Of a stretch of 64,000 bases of DNA, positions 43,710 through 55,272 are shown one piece after another. The notes under the pieces were generated by a model that saw only the letters and a program-made list of their open reading frames with translations, did no database searches and had not been told where the DNA came from. The position numbers and the translations under genes are program-made. This DNA is from Boswellia sacra (Eukaryota; Streptophyta; Magnoliopsida; Sapindales; Burseraceae). Numbering within the stretch: the first letter of the stretch is position 1; each line of letters begins with the position of its first letter. The stretch spans positions 1-64,000 of the forward strand of contig SNVD02009765.1 of NCBI GenBank assembly GCA_013180625.2, read 5' to 3'.

Positions 43710-43959
43710 CTGCAAACATAGAAAAGAATATTATTGGTATAATTCTTTTATAATCAAGTTAATCAAATAATTAAAAATTAATGCATGCACGCATGTCTGC
43801 TGCCTGTATATACTGATAGCAATCTTCAGCAGAAGCTTTTTGCCATTGAGCTAGACCCTTATATATTTTTACAGTGAATAATCTTTTGAACGCTGTTGAT
43901 GAATAAAAGGAAATAAATACTATTTCTTTTGATTTTTTTACTCCGAGAAACAAATAGAA

Positions 43960-44016
<57 letters not shown>

Positions 44017-46100
44017 TTTGAACCTATGAAATCCCATATTGGATTTCTAAAGGAGATTTTGGAGTTTATAAGGAAGATGAGTGATATAAATAGTTCACTT
44101 GAGTTAAGCACATTTTTTATTTTTCGACATTTATATTATGATGAATGACCTCGGTGAGGATAAATTTTTCAATCTAACAAGTTTGTTCCTGTTTACAAAG
44201 AGGATGAGTTGATCCATTCTTGTGAACTATATATGTACTATATTTTGTTTTTATAATAACGATCAAATGGTGTACAATAGTCAGAAGTCCTTCACTAAAG
44301 CTACTTAACATGTATGATATAACCTTTCCTACCAGTAATTGTTATTAGTTTATCAATAGACATTGTAACGCATCAATATCGAACATACACCCATACACAT
44401 ACATATATCTATGTAAATTGTCAAAACAATGTCTTCTTACATAACTAGCTAATTTGCTAATTAATATAGTTTTTTATCCATATTATTAAGACGAAAATAT
44501 TCCACCAATTTGAGATTGAGATTTTGACATACTGATATATATATACACACACACACATACACATCACACGAATTTGAGACTAAATTTCCGACACGTAAGC
44601 CATATTACACTCATAATAACTTATGCATGTATGCAATGAACAAACAAGAAAACGCTATATATAGTTTGAGAGAAAGCAACTTGTACATGTTATTATGCTA
44701 CCGTTCTATCACATATTCGAAACTGAAGTAATATGATTAATTAGTTAACAAATTAGGGAGATTTGTCATATTTAATTTTGGGCCAAGATTAGGCCAAATA
44801 GTTAGTGCACATGATGCTACCTAGAAATATTATACATTTAAATAATAATACAACGTTAAATAGATAGGTACATGTACAAACGTTCAAATGCTTACGCACA
44901 TCTAATCATCATTACTTCATTATTTATATTCTCTTAAAAAGCTATATAGTTAACTTACGTATTAAGATATACGAAACTAAAATATTGATCGGCAAGATGA
45001 AGGGAAAGAAATAGTGCTTCCTTTCTTCTTATATTTGATATTTGTGTGCCCAAAAGTGTAGAGACTTGGTTTGTTAATTATACATTAACATTAAATAAGT
45101 GTATCAAGAAAATGATTTCATAAAGAAAATGCAAACTATAATATCATCTTGGAGTGATGTCAATGTCGAATAATTATTGAGAAATAGACTAAAAGAACTT
45201 ATTTATAACTTGAAGGTTAATCTTAATTTGGATACAAAAGGAAAGCATAGATACTTTGAGAAAGGAGTACATTGTTCAATTTTATTTTTTACTTCTTCAG
45301 TTAATTTTTATCAATTCAAATTGTAAGGAATTCGTTGTAAAATTTAATAATAAATGTAACATTTCTCAAACAGAATATTGTGGGCATTTTGGTTCTTAAA
45401 TGCAATTATGGCTATTCAATAGTAATATTCATTAAACGATACAAACTCACATCACTGTTAAAACATCAATTTATTAACAAATTAAATTAATGTTCACAAC
45501 TACCGATTATTCTTAAGATAACTAAACTAAATGTTATATTAAAGAATTTGGTGCCTAATTAATAATTCCAAACTCGTCAAATTTGCGTTTCACGATAATC
45601 TCATTCCAAATTTTGCCTGCACACAAAATAATTAATCTTTATACACAGAGAGAGAAAACATATTACACACAAAACTCTCATCGTTAAAATAATTTAATTA
45701 AATTAAAGCAATTAATCATAATATAGGACAAAATTTCTATAATTTTTATAGATATCATACCAATTCCAATAGGGTATTTTTAAGAGATCCCCAGGATCGA
45801 ACAATTATATTCTCGCTAAACTTAATTTCCTTCTACAAGAGGGGTTTTCAACAAGAAGAAAATTAGAATCCATCATTTAATTTCCATAGCAAAATGCATA
45901 CAGACATACATATATAAAACTTCAATTAATTAATTAAGATGAAGTCTAATGCCTTGACAATCTTACGCATAAACAAGATATAATAAAATATTAAGATCAT
46001 AAAATCACTTGAAAACATGCAAATAATATTCGACCAAAGCATCAAGCATAAAACTTGTAATATATATAAATAGCTGGTTACAATCTTAATTAAAACAAAC
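43710..46100 (-). other. 5' intron of the CC gene copy
   Basis: Bounded on the minus strand by the donor GCAG/GTTTGT at 46101/46100 and the acceptor TTTGCAG at 43710; about 2.39 kb. Its part up to 45070 is paralogous to 15514-16560. It is AT-rich, with no independent gene. Confidence 0.55.
43961..44013. repeat. (AT)n microsatellite
   Basis: An uninterrupted AT dinucleotide run of about 50 bp within the 5' intron of the CC gene. It produces an Ile/Tyr frame that is not a gene. Confidence 0.95.
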
Positions 46101-46183
46101 CTGCAAAACTGCTTAGTTCTTTCTTCTGGTGTTTTAGATTCTCTGATGCTTGATACTCATCCAAAGTAGCGAACCGCTTTCCA
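46101..46183 (-). other. 5' untranslated exon of the CC gene copy
   Basis: The exon starts after TTAACAG and ends TTTTGCAG before GTTTGT. It contains AGCATCAGAGAATCT, which corresponds to AGCATCTAAGACAACG at 56738-56810 and AGCATCACAGTATCTG at 58228-58309. This three-way match supports a shared non-coding exon of the CC family. Confidence 0.6.
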
Positions 46184-49100
46184 CTGTTAATTAAGCGAAA
46201 TAAAGTAAAGCTAACAAACCACGACAATAAGAATAAGAAAAGCAAGAGCAGGTAAATAAGGAACAATCCATATACATTCTAAAAGCTTGATTTTTTTACT
46301 AATTGTTGAATATTTAAGACCTTTTAAACTTTGAATATATCATAATAGCCAATATACAGCTTCGCTATCGTTTTCTGTTGAGGTAAGATCATTTATTAAT
46401 GTCATCACGTTAATTCCTTGAGATGGAATCACCTCTAGATAAATCAATTCGTAGAGTTTTGGGCACCAACAATGCGATTAAAATCACATAGGTCGAAGTC
46501 ACCACGCGTGTATGATACAGGCGTTTTAATTGGTTGAACGTATCAACAATGAGTAAATCTAACAGTTTTTAATTTCGAATGAGATAGAATCGCCAACGTA
46601 AACACGATTTTGATAAGAAATGTATTAACGTGACATAATATGAAGTTCCACGGTAATTTCGTGTTGTATTCAATGCAAATTTTAGATACAAGGGCGGTCA
46701 AGAACTCTATATATTTGTAAAACAATATCAAATTAAAATCTTGAAAATTAAGCTCTTCTTGCAGTTGTTCTGGCTGCTGATAAATGAAATATAAAACAGC
46801 TCAATTAAGAATTGTTTGGTTATTTTGTGGATATCCAACGGCAGTCATGACATCAGGCTCTCTATATAATCTGGCTTATTCTTGAGTCTGAATAGCCATA
46901 AAGTACTTTAAAAGAAAAAAATTTTGTTGCCATGAATCCATGATTCAGCTATCACATGAGGGCGAACGTTTCAGGGTTGGGGCACTAGACGAAGTCTAGG
47001 TTATGCAGAAATGATATTTGAGATTGAGGTATTTCAAGATTCTTATGATTGTGTTAGAGCAGAACTTGTGGTTGCATATATAATTGTATCCTTATTTTCC
47101 TCTCTAGCCATCCACTCGCTCTCTAAGTTTACCTAAGTGGATGATTGAATCAAGTTGAGGTTTTCACTTGGAACTAAATAATTAGAAGAAAAAAAAATAT
47201 CAACGCTAAGGTTTTCAGAGGAGCAAAAAGAATTTTATCCTCCTTGCGTGTAATATTTATGTGTGAGAATGTTGTACGTTCTTATCATTTGAGGACTGAT
47301 CACTTTGGTTTTCAGGTCACTGCTAATCTCATAGGCTCTTTCTCCATGTCATGTTGTAGTCAGATTGCTATAATTTATGGCACATCTGCATTCTTTTCTT
47401 ATTTTCCTTTTCGAGAAGTTTTAATTGCTTAGAAAAAGAATTTTCAAGGCCCCAGAGTAATTGGAAACAAATTTTCTAATGTCAAAAGACTTGATCTAGT
47501 TCATCCTTGGCGTCCACAGAGGTAACTATTAAAGCTACAAGTTTGGAATTGGGGCAGCAGGCGGAGGCCTTACTCAGAAGCCGGATACTTCTTAAACCAT
47601 ACGCACTGCTATTTTCTAGAAATAATACTTACTCTTCATTATGCAGCAAAAATCTTCACTAATTACTTAGACTTGACCTCTTTGACTCTTCTGTTAATAG
47701 ATAAGTATTCTTCGCAATTCATGTTAATGCATCAAGTGCACGGGGTTACATACTTAAATAATGATCTCTATATAGCTCTATTGATTGGTTTGCAGGCAAG
47801 ATGCAACATTTTCCTCTAACAAATACTTGGTCGAAGATGTATAGTACATATACATTTGAATTAAATGCGTTAGGCGTGTAACTTGCCTGAAACTATATAT
47901 TGATATGATATTTGGCATGGTTTTTGTTACATGCAGGGCTATTGCAGTGTATAGCTTATTCTAAATTAAACACCATTTTAGAATCTTTAAACCTAATCAA
48001 TTCTGTTTGAATTGAAATAAAAAACCATGCATTTATTTATTTCTTTCACGCGACAGGCAAATCGATTAAAAGAATTACAGAGGAAACTTTGTTGATAAAA
48101 GTTACAGAAGGCATCTATGGTATCAATAGCTATTGTACAAAAATCAAACTAAATCCTAAAATTACATGAAGTTTGTTGCCACAGCTTCACCCTTATGCAT
48201 CAATAATATTCTACTTCTTATAGTAAATTAACATTATTATATTAATATATTGAATGTTGATGACATTAACAAATGCAATTTTCTGATTTTTACTTCAGAA
48301 TAATAGTAGAAATGCATCCTCTCATTTGGGGGTTCTCAGTTAATTTCTTCAGTTAATTAACAGAAAAGGTCATTACATAGTTAGAATGAAAAAAATCTTA
48401 ACTGCCCATAAATACTAAAATCTATGTATTATCAAATTTTTAAATGTAAAAGCATTTAAATCATACGAATATCTTCCCTCTTATAAGAGATTGTCATTAA
48501 AAAAAAAAATAGAACGAGAAAATTGTGAAGCCTTTTCGCGGGAGCTATTCAATTCTTATTAATTGTAAAATTAATTAATCAACAATAAATGATGTTGCAT
48601 CATTACAAATGTCATATACACATTAATTATCAGAACAATGTTGTTTTAACTAAGTAATGATGCCCTTATCAAATGATATGTATTTAACTATATAATCATT
48701 ATCAAGTAGATAAGTTGATGATGTGTTGAATAATGTAGTAATTTTAAATTTATGCCAAGTCATTTGAGGGGTATGAGTTTGAGATGTATATTAATACTCT
48801 TATGTAATTAATTTTTTACTTGATAGGTTTCGACAAAAATATATTTATCAAAAGTAATTTTAATATGTTTCTTAAGAGTACATATTAAAACCTTAAAAAC
48901 AGTATAAGTTTTCCTAAAAATTATATTCGATGATTAAAAATTTGTCAGAAAAAAGTAATATATTGATTAGAAATCATTGAATGCATAATCTTCAAAGAAA
49001 ATTACATAACATTGAACATATTAGCATTAGATCTTAGAATATACATTAAGACTAGCAATTTTAAGAGCAATTTAGCTTATAATACATTCATGGAATGGGA

Positions 49101-50344
49101 GATGAAAAATGCAGCCCATAAATGAGGTTGGAATACCATGAACCAACCCCAAAAAATAGTATATAAGAATTGGGTCAGAAGTGCATAGCCAGACAAGTCG
49201 ATGAAAGCCCTGAATATCATAACACAGAAGCCCATCGTAGCATAGCAAGGATACTCTGCTAATGTAGTGCAGCATTGTAGGTCCTATCTCCGAAAGGACT
49301 CCATGTGCCCAGAAACTTGGCAAAATCTTGGAGCTCCCTAAGAAAGGGTTATGCTCTATAATCGTTAGGAAATGACTAGGGTACAGCTGGATCCAAACCA
49401 TTTACAACTTTTTTAAGCATTTACAAATTTATTTACAAAATTTACAACTTTTTTTTAATTTAAAAATTCATGCATTATTACATTAGTGTAGTGTAGCATG
49501 ACCCTTGATCCACAGTTCTAGAGTCTATATATTAATACAAAGTGGTAGAGGTTCAAGAAATAATATTTTAAAATTAAACATCGTGGATTTTATTTAATTC
49601 CAAAGCTAAATACATCAAACTCTAACTTAAGCATGTGAGTGGCTACTTTGATGACCCTATTGGCATTCTTATTCATGATAGCATCGTTGTGACAGTCAAT
49701 GATGGTTTCATTAACAATTGTGTTGTTTTTTTGTACGCAGAGAAAAAGATTATGAAATATTTAGTTTAACAGAATTTTTTTTTGTTCAAAATTGTAATTT
49801 TTTAATAATTGTCTTAGTACGTTCTCAATACAACTATCCCATAAAATTTTTTAATATATAAGAATCCAAGTAAAAAACTCATAATATAGAAAGAATTTTT
49901 ATAATTTTACTTGCGGCAATCCCAACTCCCAAATTCATTTAAAACATTCTTAAGGTTTTAGAAGTTTTATCTACTAACCATTTTCGTCCATTCCTACATT
50001 AACAGAATTTTAAATTAAATATGTGAATTGCATATATACAATTTTAAAAAAACTTACAGAAACTTAAAAAAAAAAAAAAAGATTCATGTTTAGAACTCTG
50101 TTATTGTTGTCCTAGCACAAGTACACCTAATACTATTACCAATGAGTACAAGCCCAACTAGAAAGAAAGGCCGGTGATGAATTCATTATTACAAGCCCAA
50201 AAGGAAATTAGGCCGTAATGGACCTGGCGGATCTGGCCCACCTGACTCAGGAGTCACGTCCCAGACACCTGCCTTCCATGTCTGTTCACGGTTGACCTGA
50301 CTCTTAGCCTTCTGCCCAATGACCTCTCCTTGAATTGTTTTATC
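46184..50344. other. AT-rich intergenic, nothing recognised
   Basis: About 4 kb without a supported gene. Open frames at 46543, 47244 and 49072 show no domain, codon pattern or splice context that I can defend. 50337-50344 is the left target copy of the next element. Confidence 0.4.
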
Positions 50345-52104
50345 TAGGGATGGCAATTCGTAGGGGTGGGCATAAATGACCGACCCGATCAGACCCGATC
50401 GGGTTTACCCGACCCAGGCGGGTTATGGTCGGTTATTTCTTTGAAAAAAACCGAAATCGGGTATGAAAGTGTAAACCCGACAAATATCAGTTATTGTTCG
50501 GATATTTTATCTACAACCCGAACGAAACCCGAACCCGACCACGTATTTTAAAAAACAGTTTATTCAACACGTGTCATTACGACATTTGTTAGACACATAT
50601 TAATATTGTAGACCTTACTACACATAAACATGAGTCTAAATGCTACTTTTTCTCCAACACTAACCCTAATTTCATTCAATCCCTAATCGGCTAATAACCT
50701 TCTCTCTCCCTCTCTCTTTCTCTCTCTTTGTCTCTCTCTCTCTCTCTAAATTGACGATCTATTGATTTTTCACTTCATCACCTTTTACTTCTTCAAGTTC
50801 TACTCACTTTGTTCAACTCAATCGGTTCAATTTCCTTCCTTTCATCTATTTCTCAAAACATTGAAAAAGAAAAAGAAGTTGAAAATGATGGATATTGTGG
50901 TTGGAAGTTCTATAAGTGCTTAGCTTCACTATACCAAAACTCTCTCTCTCAATTCTCTGTCTCTATTCTCTAGTATCCCACCATGATATTAATCGACTTT
51001 GTTTCTTTGTTTGGAAAGTTTCAAAACTTTGAAGTTGGCGGTTAGCAATTTGTGAGAGTAGGATTATGTAAATCGTTAGCTGAAGAATGAAGAACTTGAG
51101 GTAGAAATTTTCGATTTTCGTCAACAACTAAGGATGTTGGACTGGCCATGATTTGTTTTCACCTTTTTATTCTTTTGTTCTTTGTGTTTGCTGTTTGATT
51201 AAATAAAAGCCATGATTGAAGCTTATCTTTTGTAATCTTTTCTTATTTTTTTAAGTTTACTTTTTGTAAAGCTGGATGTGTATATTAATTTTATGGGATT
51301 GAGACTTGTGTTAGTTGAGAAAAATTTTGGGATTCTTGGTGCTCGCAGTTTGTTTTCCATTTTCTTTGTATTTTTTTAAATATTTTAATTTTGTTAATGA
51401 GATTTGAATGCTTTAATTTTGAGTTTACTGTAAACCCGATATACCCGACGACCCGATCCTACCCGAAAGGTGTCGGTTAATCTCTGGTATTAGATTAGAA
51501 ATACCCGATGTCGGTTAAAAAAATTGAGACCCAATGAATGATCGGGTCTAGTCGGTTATGCTCAAACCCGACCCGACCCGAAGAGTGCCCACCCCTAGCA
51601 ATTTGTATCATTCGTGTTAACCTATTTAATTATTCATATCAAGGTATAAAACACGAATCTGACACGGTTATTAAATGTATTACCCACGTGTTATAATCGT
51701 GTCATATTTAATTTACATAATTTACTTAACTGTTTAACCTAATTATATATAATATATTATATGCTATATGTTTATATCAATTAAAATTATTTTTAGAATA
51801 TAAATTATTATTAGTATAAAATATTGTTAAAATCATCATAATTTATTATTTTATAAATTAATTTACTTTATAAAATAAAATTTTCAGTTTTATAATATAT
51901 ATGTTGTAAGTAGGTAAACAATTTATATTGTTAAATGAACTTACATGTTAAGTATAAATAAAATATGTTTAACTATTCGTGTCATTAAACGGGTTGGCAT
52001 GTTGAATACCTTCAACACGAATCCGATCCATTTATTAATCGTGTATCGTGTTCGTATCGTATTCATGTCGTATTCGCTTGTCATGACCCAAATTGCCACC
52101 CCTA
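50345..52104. mobile_element. Outer hAT-like element, split by a second one
   Basis: It begins TAGGGATGGCAATT and ends AATTGCCACCCCTA, inverted copies with one mismatch. The flanking 8-mers GTTTTATC (50337-50344) and GTTTTACC (52105-52112) match at 7 of 8. Without the nested element it is about 515 bp. The rest contains CGTGTT/AACACG words (ACACGAATC near 51653 and 52017). It is non-coding. Confidence 0.82.
50361..51597. mobile_element. Inner hAT-like element, nested in the outer terminal repeat
   Basis: It begins TAGGGGTGGGCA and ends TGCCCACCCCTA, perfect 12-bp inverted ends. It is flanked by GCAATTCG (50353-50360) and GCAATTTG (51598-51605), 7 of 8. Subterminal ACCCGATC and CCCGACCCG words are frequent at both ends. 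The 1237-bp body has a CT-rich tract (50700-50750) and no transposase. Confidence 0.88.
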
Positions 52105-52195
52105 GTTTTACCCAATTATCTTCTGAATTATTATTATCATTATTTATTTATTTATTATTATTATTTTACATTACAGGTACAATCCTCGTATAAAA

Positions 52196-52330
52196 TCAAA
52201 AACAGCCGAAGGGATTCCCCGCTTTTTTGACAAATTTCTCCGGAAATGAATTTGAATTTGGCGCCTTCTCAACGGCATTACCGTTATCTCCTGTCTTCAG
52301 TTTTTTTTTTCCTTCAAAGAACGATGTTGT
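52196..52330 (-). pseudogene. C-terminal remnant of a CC-only gene copy
   Basis: The minus-strand frame LKTGDNGNAVEKAPNSNSFP continues EKFVKKAGNPFGCF and stops at 52196. It aligns with SLRNQIQEITIMVEKAPTSF of the 43184 copy through a frameshift, and stops at a similar distance (18 codons) after EKAPNS. It is sandwiched between two hAT-like elements, and the N-terminal part is not found upstream. Confidence 0.65.
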
Positions 52331-52407
52331 TTACTTCCAAACTGAAAAAATAAAAATAATAAATGCACAACGATTATATCAGGACCTTTTTTTAGGTGGC
52401 TCAGATT

Positions 52408-53093
52408 TTGGGATGGCAAAATCCGGGTGCGGGTTTTGCGTTTCCGCACCCGCACCAGATAAAAAAATTTATCCCCGGTCCCTGTAAAATCCCCGGATTT
52501 TTTCAGGTTTTTCCGGGTGCGGGTTTTTCCGGGTGCTAAGATGATGCACCGCACCCGGAAAAAAAACCTGGATAATCCCCGGTTTTATTTTTTTTTTTAA
52601 TTTTTCTACACCTTGAATAGAGTAAAATAGTGTAATGTTGCATAACTTACACGAAGGACGTGGCCAGCACTGGTGGCGAAGGGGCTGGAATGAGTTTTGA
52701 TGGCCAGGGTTCAAACCGCAGTCGCCTCACTTTACTATTTTCAATTAAATATATAAAAGGAAATTGATATAATAAAATTGTGTACAAGGAATAGTGTACA
52801 AACGGTGAGTAGCGTGGTGGTCCATCACCAAAAGTTCAAACCGTAGGTTAAGGGTTCAAGCCTCCTCAATACATATTTTGTACTACAAAATTTAAAAAAA
52901 GAACTGGGCTGTGCGGGTGCAGGCCGGGGACCGGGTTTCCTCAGCAATCCGGCCCTCGGACTGCACCCGAGCCTGTGTGCCCTAAGCAGCCCCGCAGCCG
53001 GGCCTGATCCCTGGAAATCCGGGGTTTTTCCCGGCCGGGCCGTGCGGGTAAAATCCGGATACCCGACCCAACCGGAGAAAATTGCCATCTCTA
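52408..53093. mobile_element. hAT-like element with CCCGG-rich arms
   Basis: The 686-bp element begins TTGGGATGGCAAAATCCGG and ends CCGGAGAAAATTGCCATCTCTA, listed here in words of CCGGAGAAAATTGCC and ATCTCTA. It is flanked by identical 8-mers CTCAGATT (52400-52407, 53094-53101). The arms consist of GGGTGCGGG and CCCGCACCC words. Two tRNA-like B-box words (GGGTTCAAACC near 52709, GGGTTCAAGCC near 52851) lie inside. The frames on the minus strand are by-products. Confidence 0.87.
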
Positions 53094-53101
53094 CTCAGAT
53101 T

Positions 53102-54030
53102 TGTCAAAAGGGGGCACAATGAGGCCCCTAAAGAAAAGAATCATCGCCTGATGTTCCTCATTTTTGGCGGGCAATAAGCCTCACAGTCACGCAGTAGCTC
53201 TCTGGAAAACCCATGTGAGTTAACATCCTCTCTTCTTCTCCTTCATTCATTTATTTATTCTTAATACATTATAAACCCCACCTCTTACTTTGTCTCCATT
53301 GATTTCTTGAATTGTTTTTTTTTTTTTTGGAATTTTAATTATCCAAGTCTAATAGCGAAAAAATGAGTGCCAATAAAAATATGAAAATGGGGGCCACTGG
53401 TTGTCATGTATTCTAAGAAATTTCAATAAATCCAAAGGCCCAGTACAGTTATTTAGCTTATTCAGTTATTTTTGAGTTTCTAGGCAACCAAACAGTGGTT
53501 TGTTGTTAAATTTGATTTTTTCCAATGACATGAATGCATACTATACTATTACAAGATTTGAAGTTCTGTTTATCTGCTTAATTCTATTAAAAGTCGAACT
53601 GTTTGGTTGTTCAGATAGAAAAGTATCAAATAACCACACAAGGTTTGTGGATACCCTTTGTCGTCTATAGGTGCAGAAGAGGTCTAGAGGATATATAATT
53701 TGAAAACAACAAATAAATATAAATTAATTACTTGATGAGAATAAGTGTAAATATGTAATTTGCTTGAAATTTCTCTGAACTAAATGTCAGGCTATTTATG
53801 TCTCCGAGCAACTCCAAAAACTTGTTAGAATATGATGTTAAACAAATATATATAAAAGAGATAAAGAACAAGAGCTATGGAAGTTTTCTTTGGCATAGCA
53901 TCAGGTTTACACTAGAACATGTATAGAAACTTTTCTTCTAATTAAATGTATTATCTATGAGTAAAGTTTTATTAAAAAGAGTAAAAATTAGGACGAACCC
54001 AAGTAAATATTCTTAATTTCTCCTGCACCT
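53102..54030. other. Intergenic with a duplicated leader-like segment
   Basis: 53146-53225 (TCCTCATTTTTGGCGGGCAA, then AAAACCCATGTGAGTTAAC) matches 42445-42520 and could be a plus-strand first exon with donor GTGAGT. No coding exon follows that I can identify. The rest is AT-rich. Confidence 0.45.
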
Positions 54031-54035
54031 GAAAC

Positions 54036-54591
54036 TGTTGTTTTTTATTCTTTGTTTGGCTCATATGCAAGGATCCCACATCGGTAAGGAGAAAAACATG
54101 TGGCCCTTATAAAAGAAGCCATGTGGGAGAGTTTTATTAGACCTAAGTGAAATATCCTTCACTCCTCTATATTTGTAAGGTCTCACATATATGACCTCAT
54201 AGTTTAAGGGCTTTTCAGTAAGGACCTTAAAGTTTGTAATATTTGTTTTATTCCCCATTTGTTTTGGGTATTTGTAGTATTACCCAATTGTTTGGGTAAT
54301 TACAGTTTGGCCCAATTATTTGGGTAATTACAGTTTGGCCCAATAGTTGTGGTATTTGTATTGTGACCCAAAAGTTTGTAATTCTCTTTGAAGATAGTGG
54401 AAAGTTTCTTCAGCGGCGCCCGAGGACGTAGGTATTTATACCGAACCTCGTTAAATCTTGGTATTCTTTCTATTTCTGCATTGTTGGTTGATTGGTTGCC
54501 TCTTTAGTTGCTATTATATTCAATTATCTAGCATAGTTTGTGGTTGTGCATTTGGTTATTCTGTTGGTTATCACTTCCGCTGTGCATAACA
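54036..54591. mobile_element. Solo LTR with a preserved empty site elsewhere in the window
   Basis: It begins TGTTGTTTTTTATTC and ends GTGCATAACA. It is flanked by exact GAAAC duplications (54031-54035, 54592-54596). It contains a CGAGGACGTAGGTATTTATA, CGAACCTCGTTAAATC region like the end of R/U5 in plant copia LTRs, and a 35-bp repeat with TTTGGGTAATTACAGTTTGGCCC (word halves TTTGGGTAATTACAG and TTTGGCCC). The paralogous site near 59697-59712 reads CCCCTGAAAC then ACACATAAAAC, with no insertion. Confidence 0.85.
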
Positions 54592-54780
54592 GAAACCTCA
54601 CATAAAACTTATCCAGCTTACAAAGAAAGTAGTTATGATAATTGGAGGAATTTAACAGGACTTGTAAATGAATTAGAGATAATTAAGTACACAAGCAAAG
54701 TTAAATCTCATCAGGGCTAGCAAGCAAAATGGAAGCCATCGAATATACAATTGAAATTTGCACCTTCTCAAACGTTACAG
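54592..54780 (-). other. 3' flank of a CC gene copy, paralogous to 59702-59815
   Basis: Blocks such as ACATAAAACTT, GTAGTTATGATAATT and ACACAAGCAAAG match GTAGATATGATAATT and ACGCAAACAAAG in the 3' flank of the copy at 59790. This shows that the duplicated unit extends beyond the coding exon. Confidence 0.65.
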
Positions 54781-55272
54781 TCACTTTCTGCGGAACTTCC
54801 TCATTTTTTTGTGGATGAGCTTCCTCATTTTCCCTAGAAATGAAGATGGCACCTTTGGAACCATCATTTTTATTTCCTTATTCTTGAGATCAACTACTTT
54901 TTTAGTTATTTTCACAATTTGTTTACCAAGCTTCACAGATTCACGAGGTCGACATACCCTAGGCAAGGGTTTTTCTCTACTTAGATTGTATTTAATCTTC
55001 AATTTCTCGACTTCAACTCTGATCTCCTTCACGTTTTGAAACCATATTTTACCATTGGGTGTCAACTGCATATTTTTATTCCTGGTCAAATTTGATTTTT
55101 CCGCTTCCTCTCTCTCACACAGAGCTCTTTCTTCCCTTTCAAGGCTAGCAAAGTTCTTGCTCATATTTTTCACGTATTTATAGTTAGGCTTCACCATCTT
55201 GTGTGTTTGGGCGCCACATGTTACCAACCCAATCACTACAGAAAATAATCCTTGTATGACTGCTGCTTCCAT
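54781..55272 (-). CDS. CC-only protein, RPS2/RPS5 N-terminus class, with spliced 5' leader
   Basis: A 163-codon open frame. The start MEAAVIQGLFSVVIGLV lies one base after the acceptor TTTGCAG at 55274. Features in order: hydrophobic N-terminus (residues 4-20), coiled coil (YVKNMSKNFASLEREERAL, about 30-50), the WFQNVKEIRVEVEKLKI motif (about 80-95), a second helix (KLGKQIVKITKKVVDL, about 118-135) and KVPSS followed by a strongly basic tail, RKLIHKKMRKFRRK. It stops without any NB-ARC. The proposed untranslated exons are 56738-56810 and about 56917-56990 on the same strand. It is intact as a frame and has the same length class as its paralogs. The basic tail could favour membrane or nucleic-acid contact, which is inference. 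Confidence 0.7.
   Translation of the reverse strand: MEAAVIQGLFSVVIGLVTCGAQTHKMVKPNYKYVKNMSKNFASLEREERALCEREEAEKSNLTRNKNMQLTPNGKIWFQNVKEIRVEVEKLKIKYNLSREKPLPRVCRPRESVKLGKQIVKITKKVVDLKNKEIKMMVPKVPSSFLGKMRKLIHKKMRKFRRK

Noticed and set aside
49072..49401. 109-codon minus-strand frame as a gene
   Set aside because: No recognisable domain, no splice context and no paralog in the window. It cannot be separated from chance.
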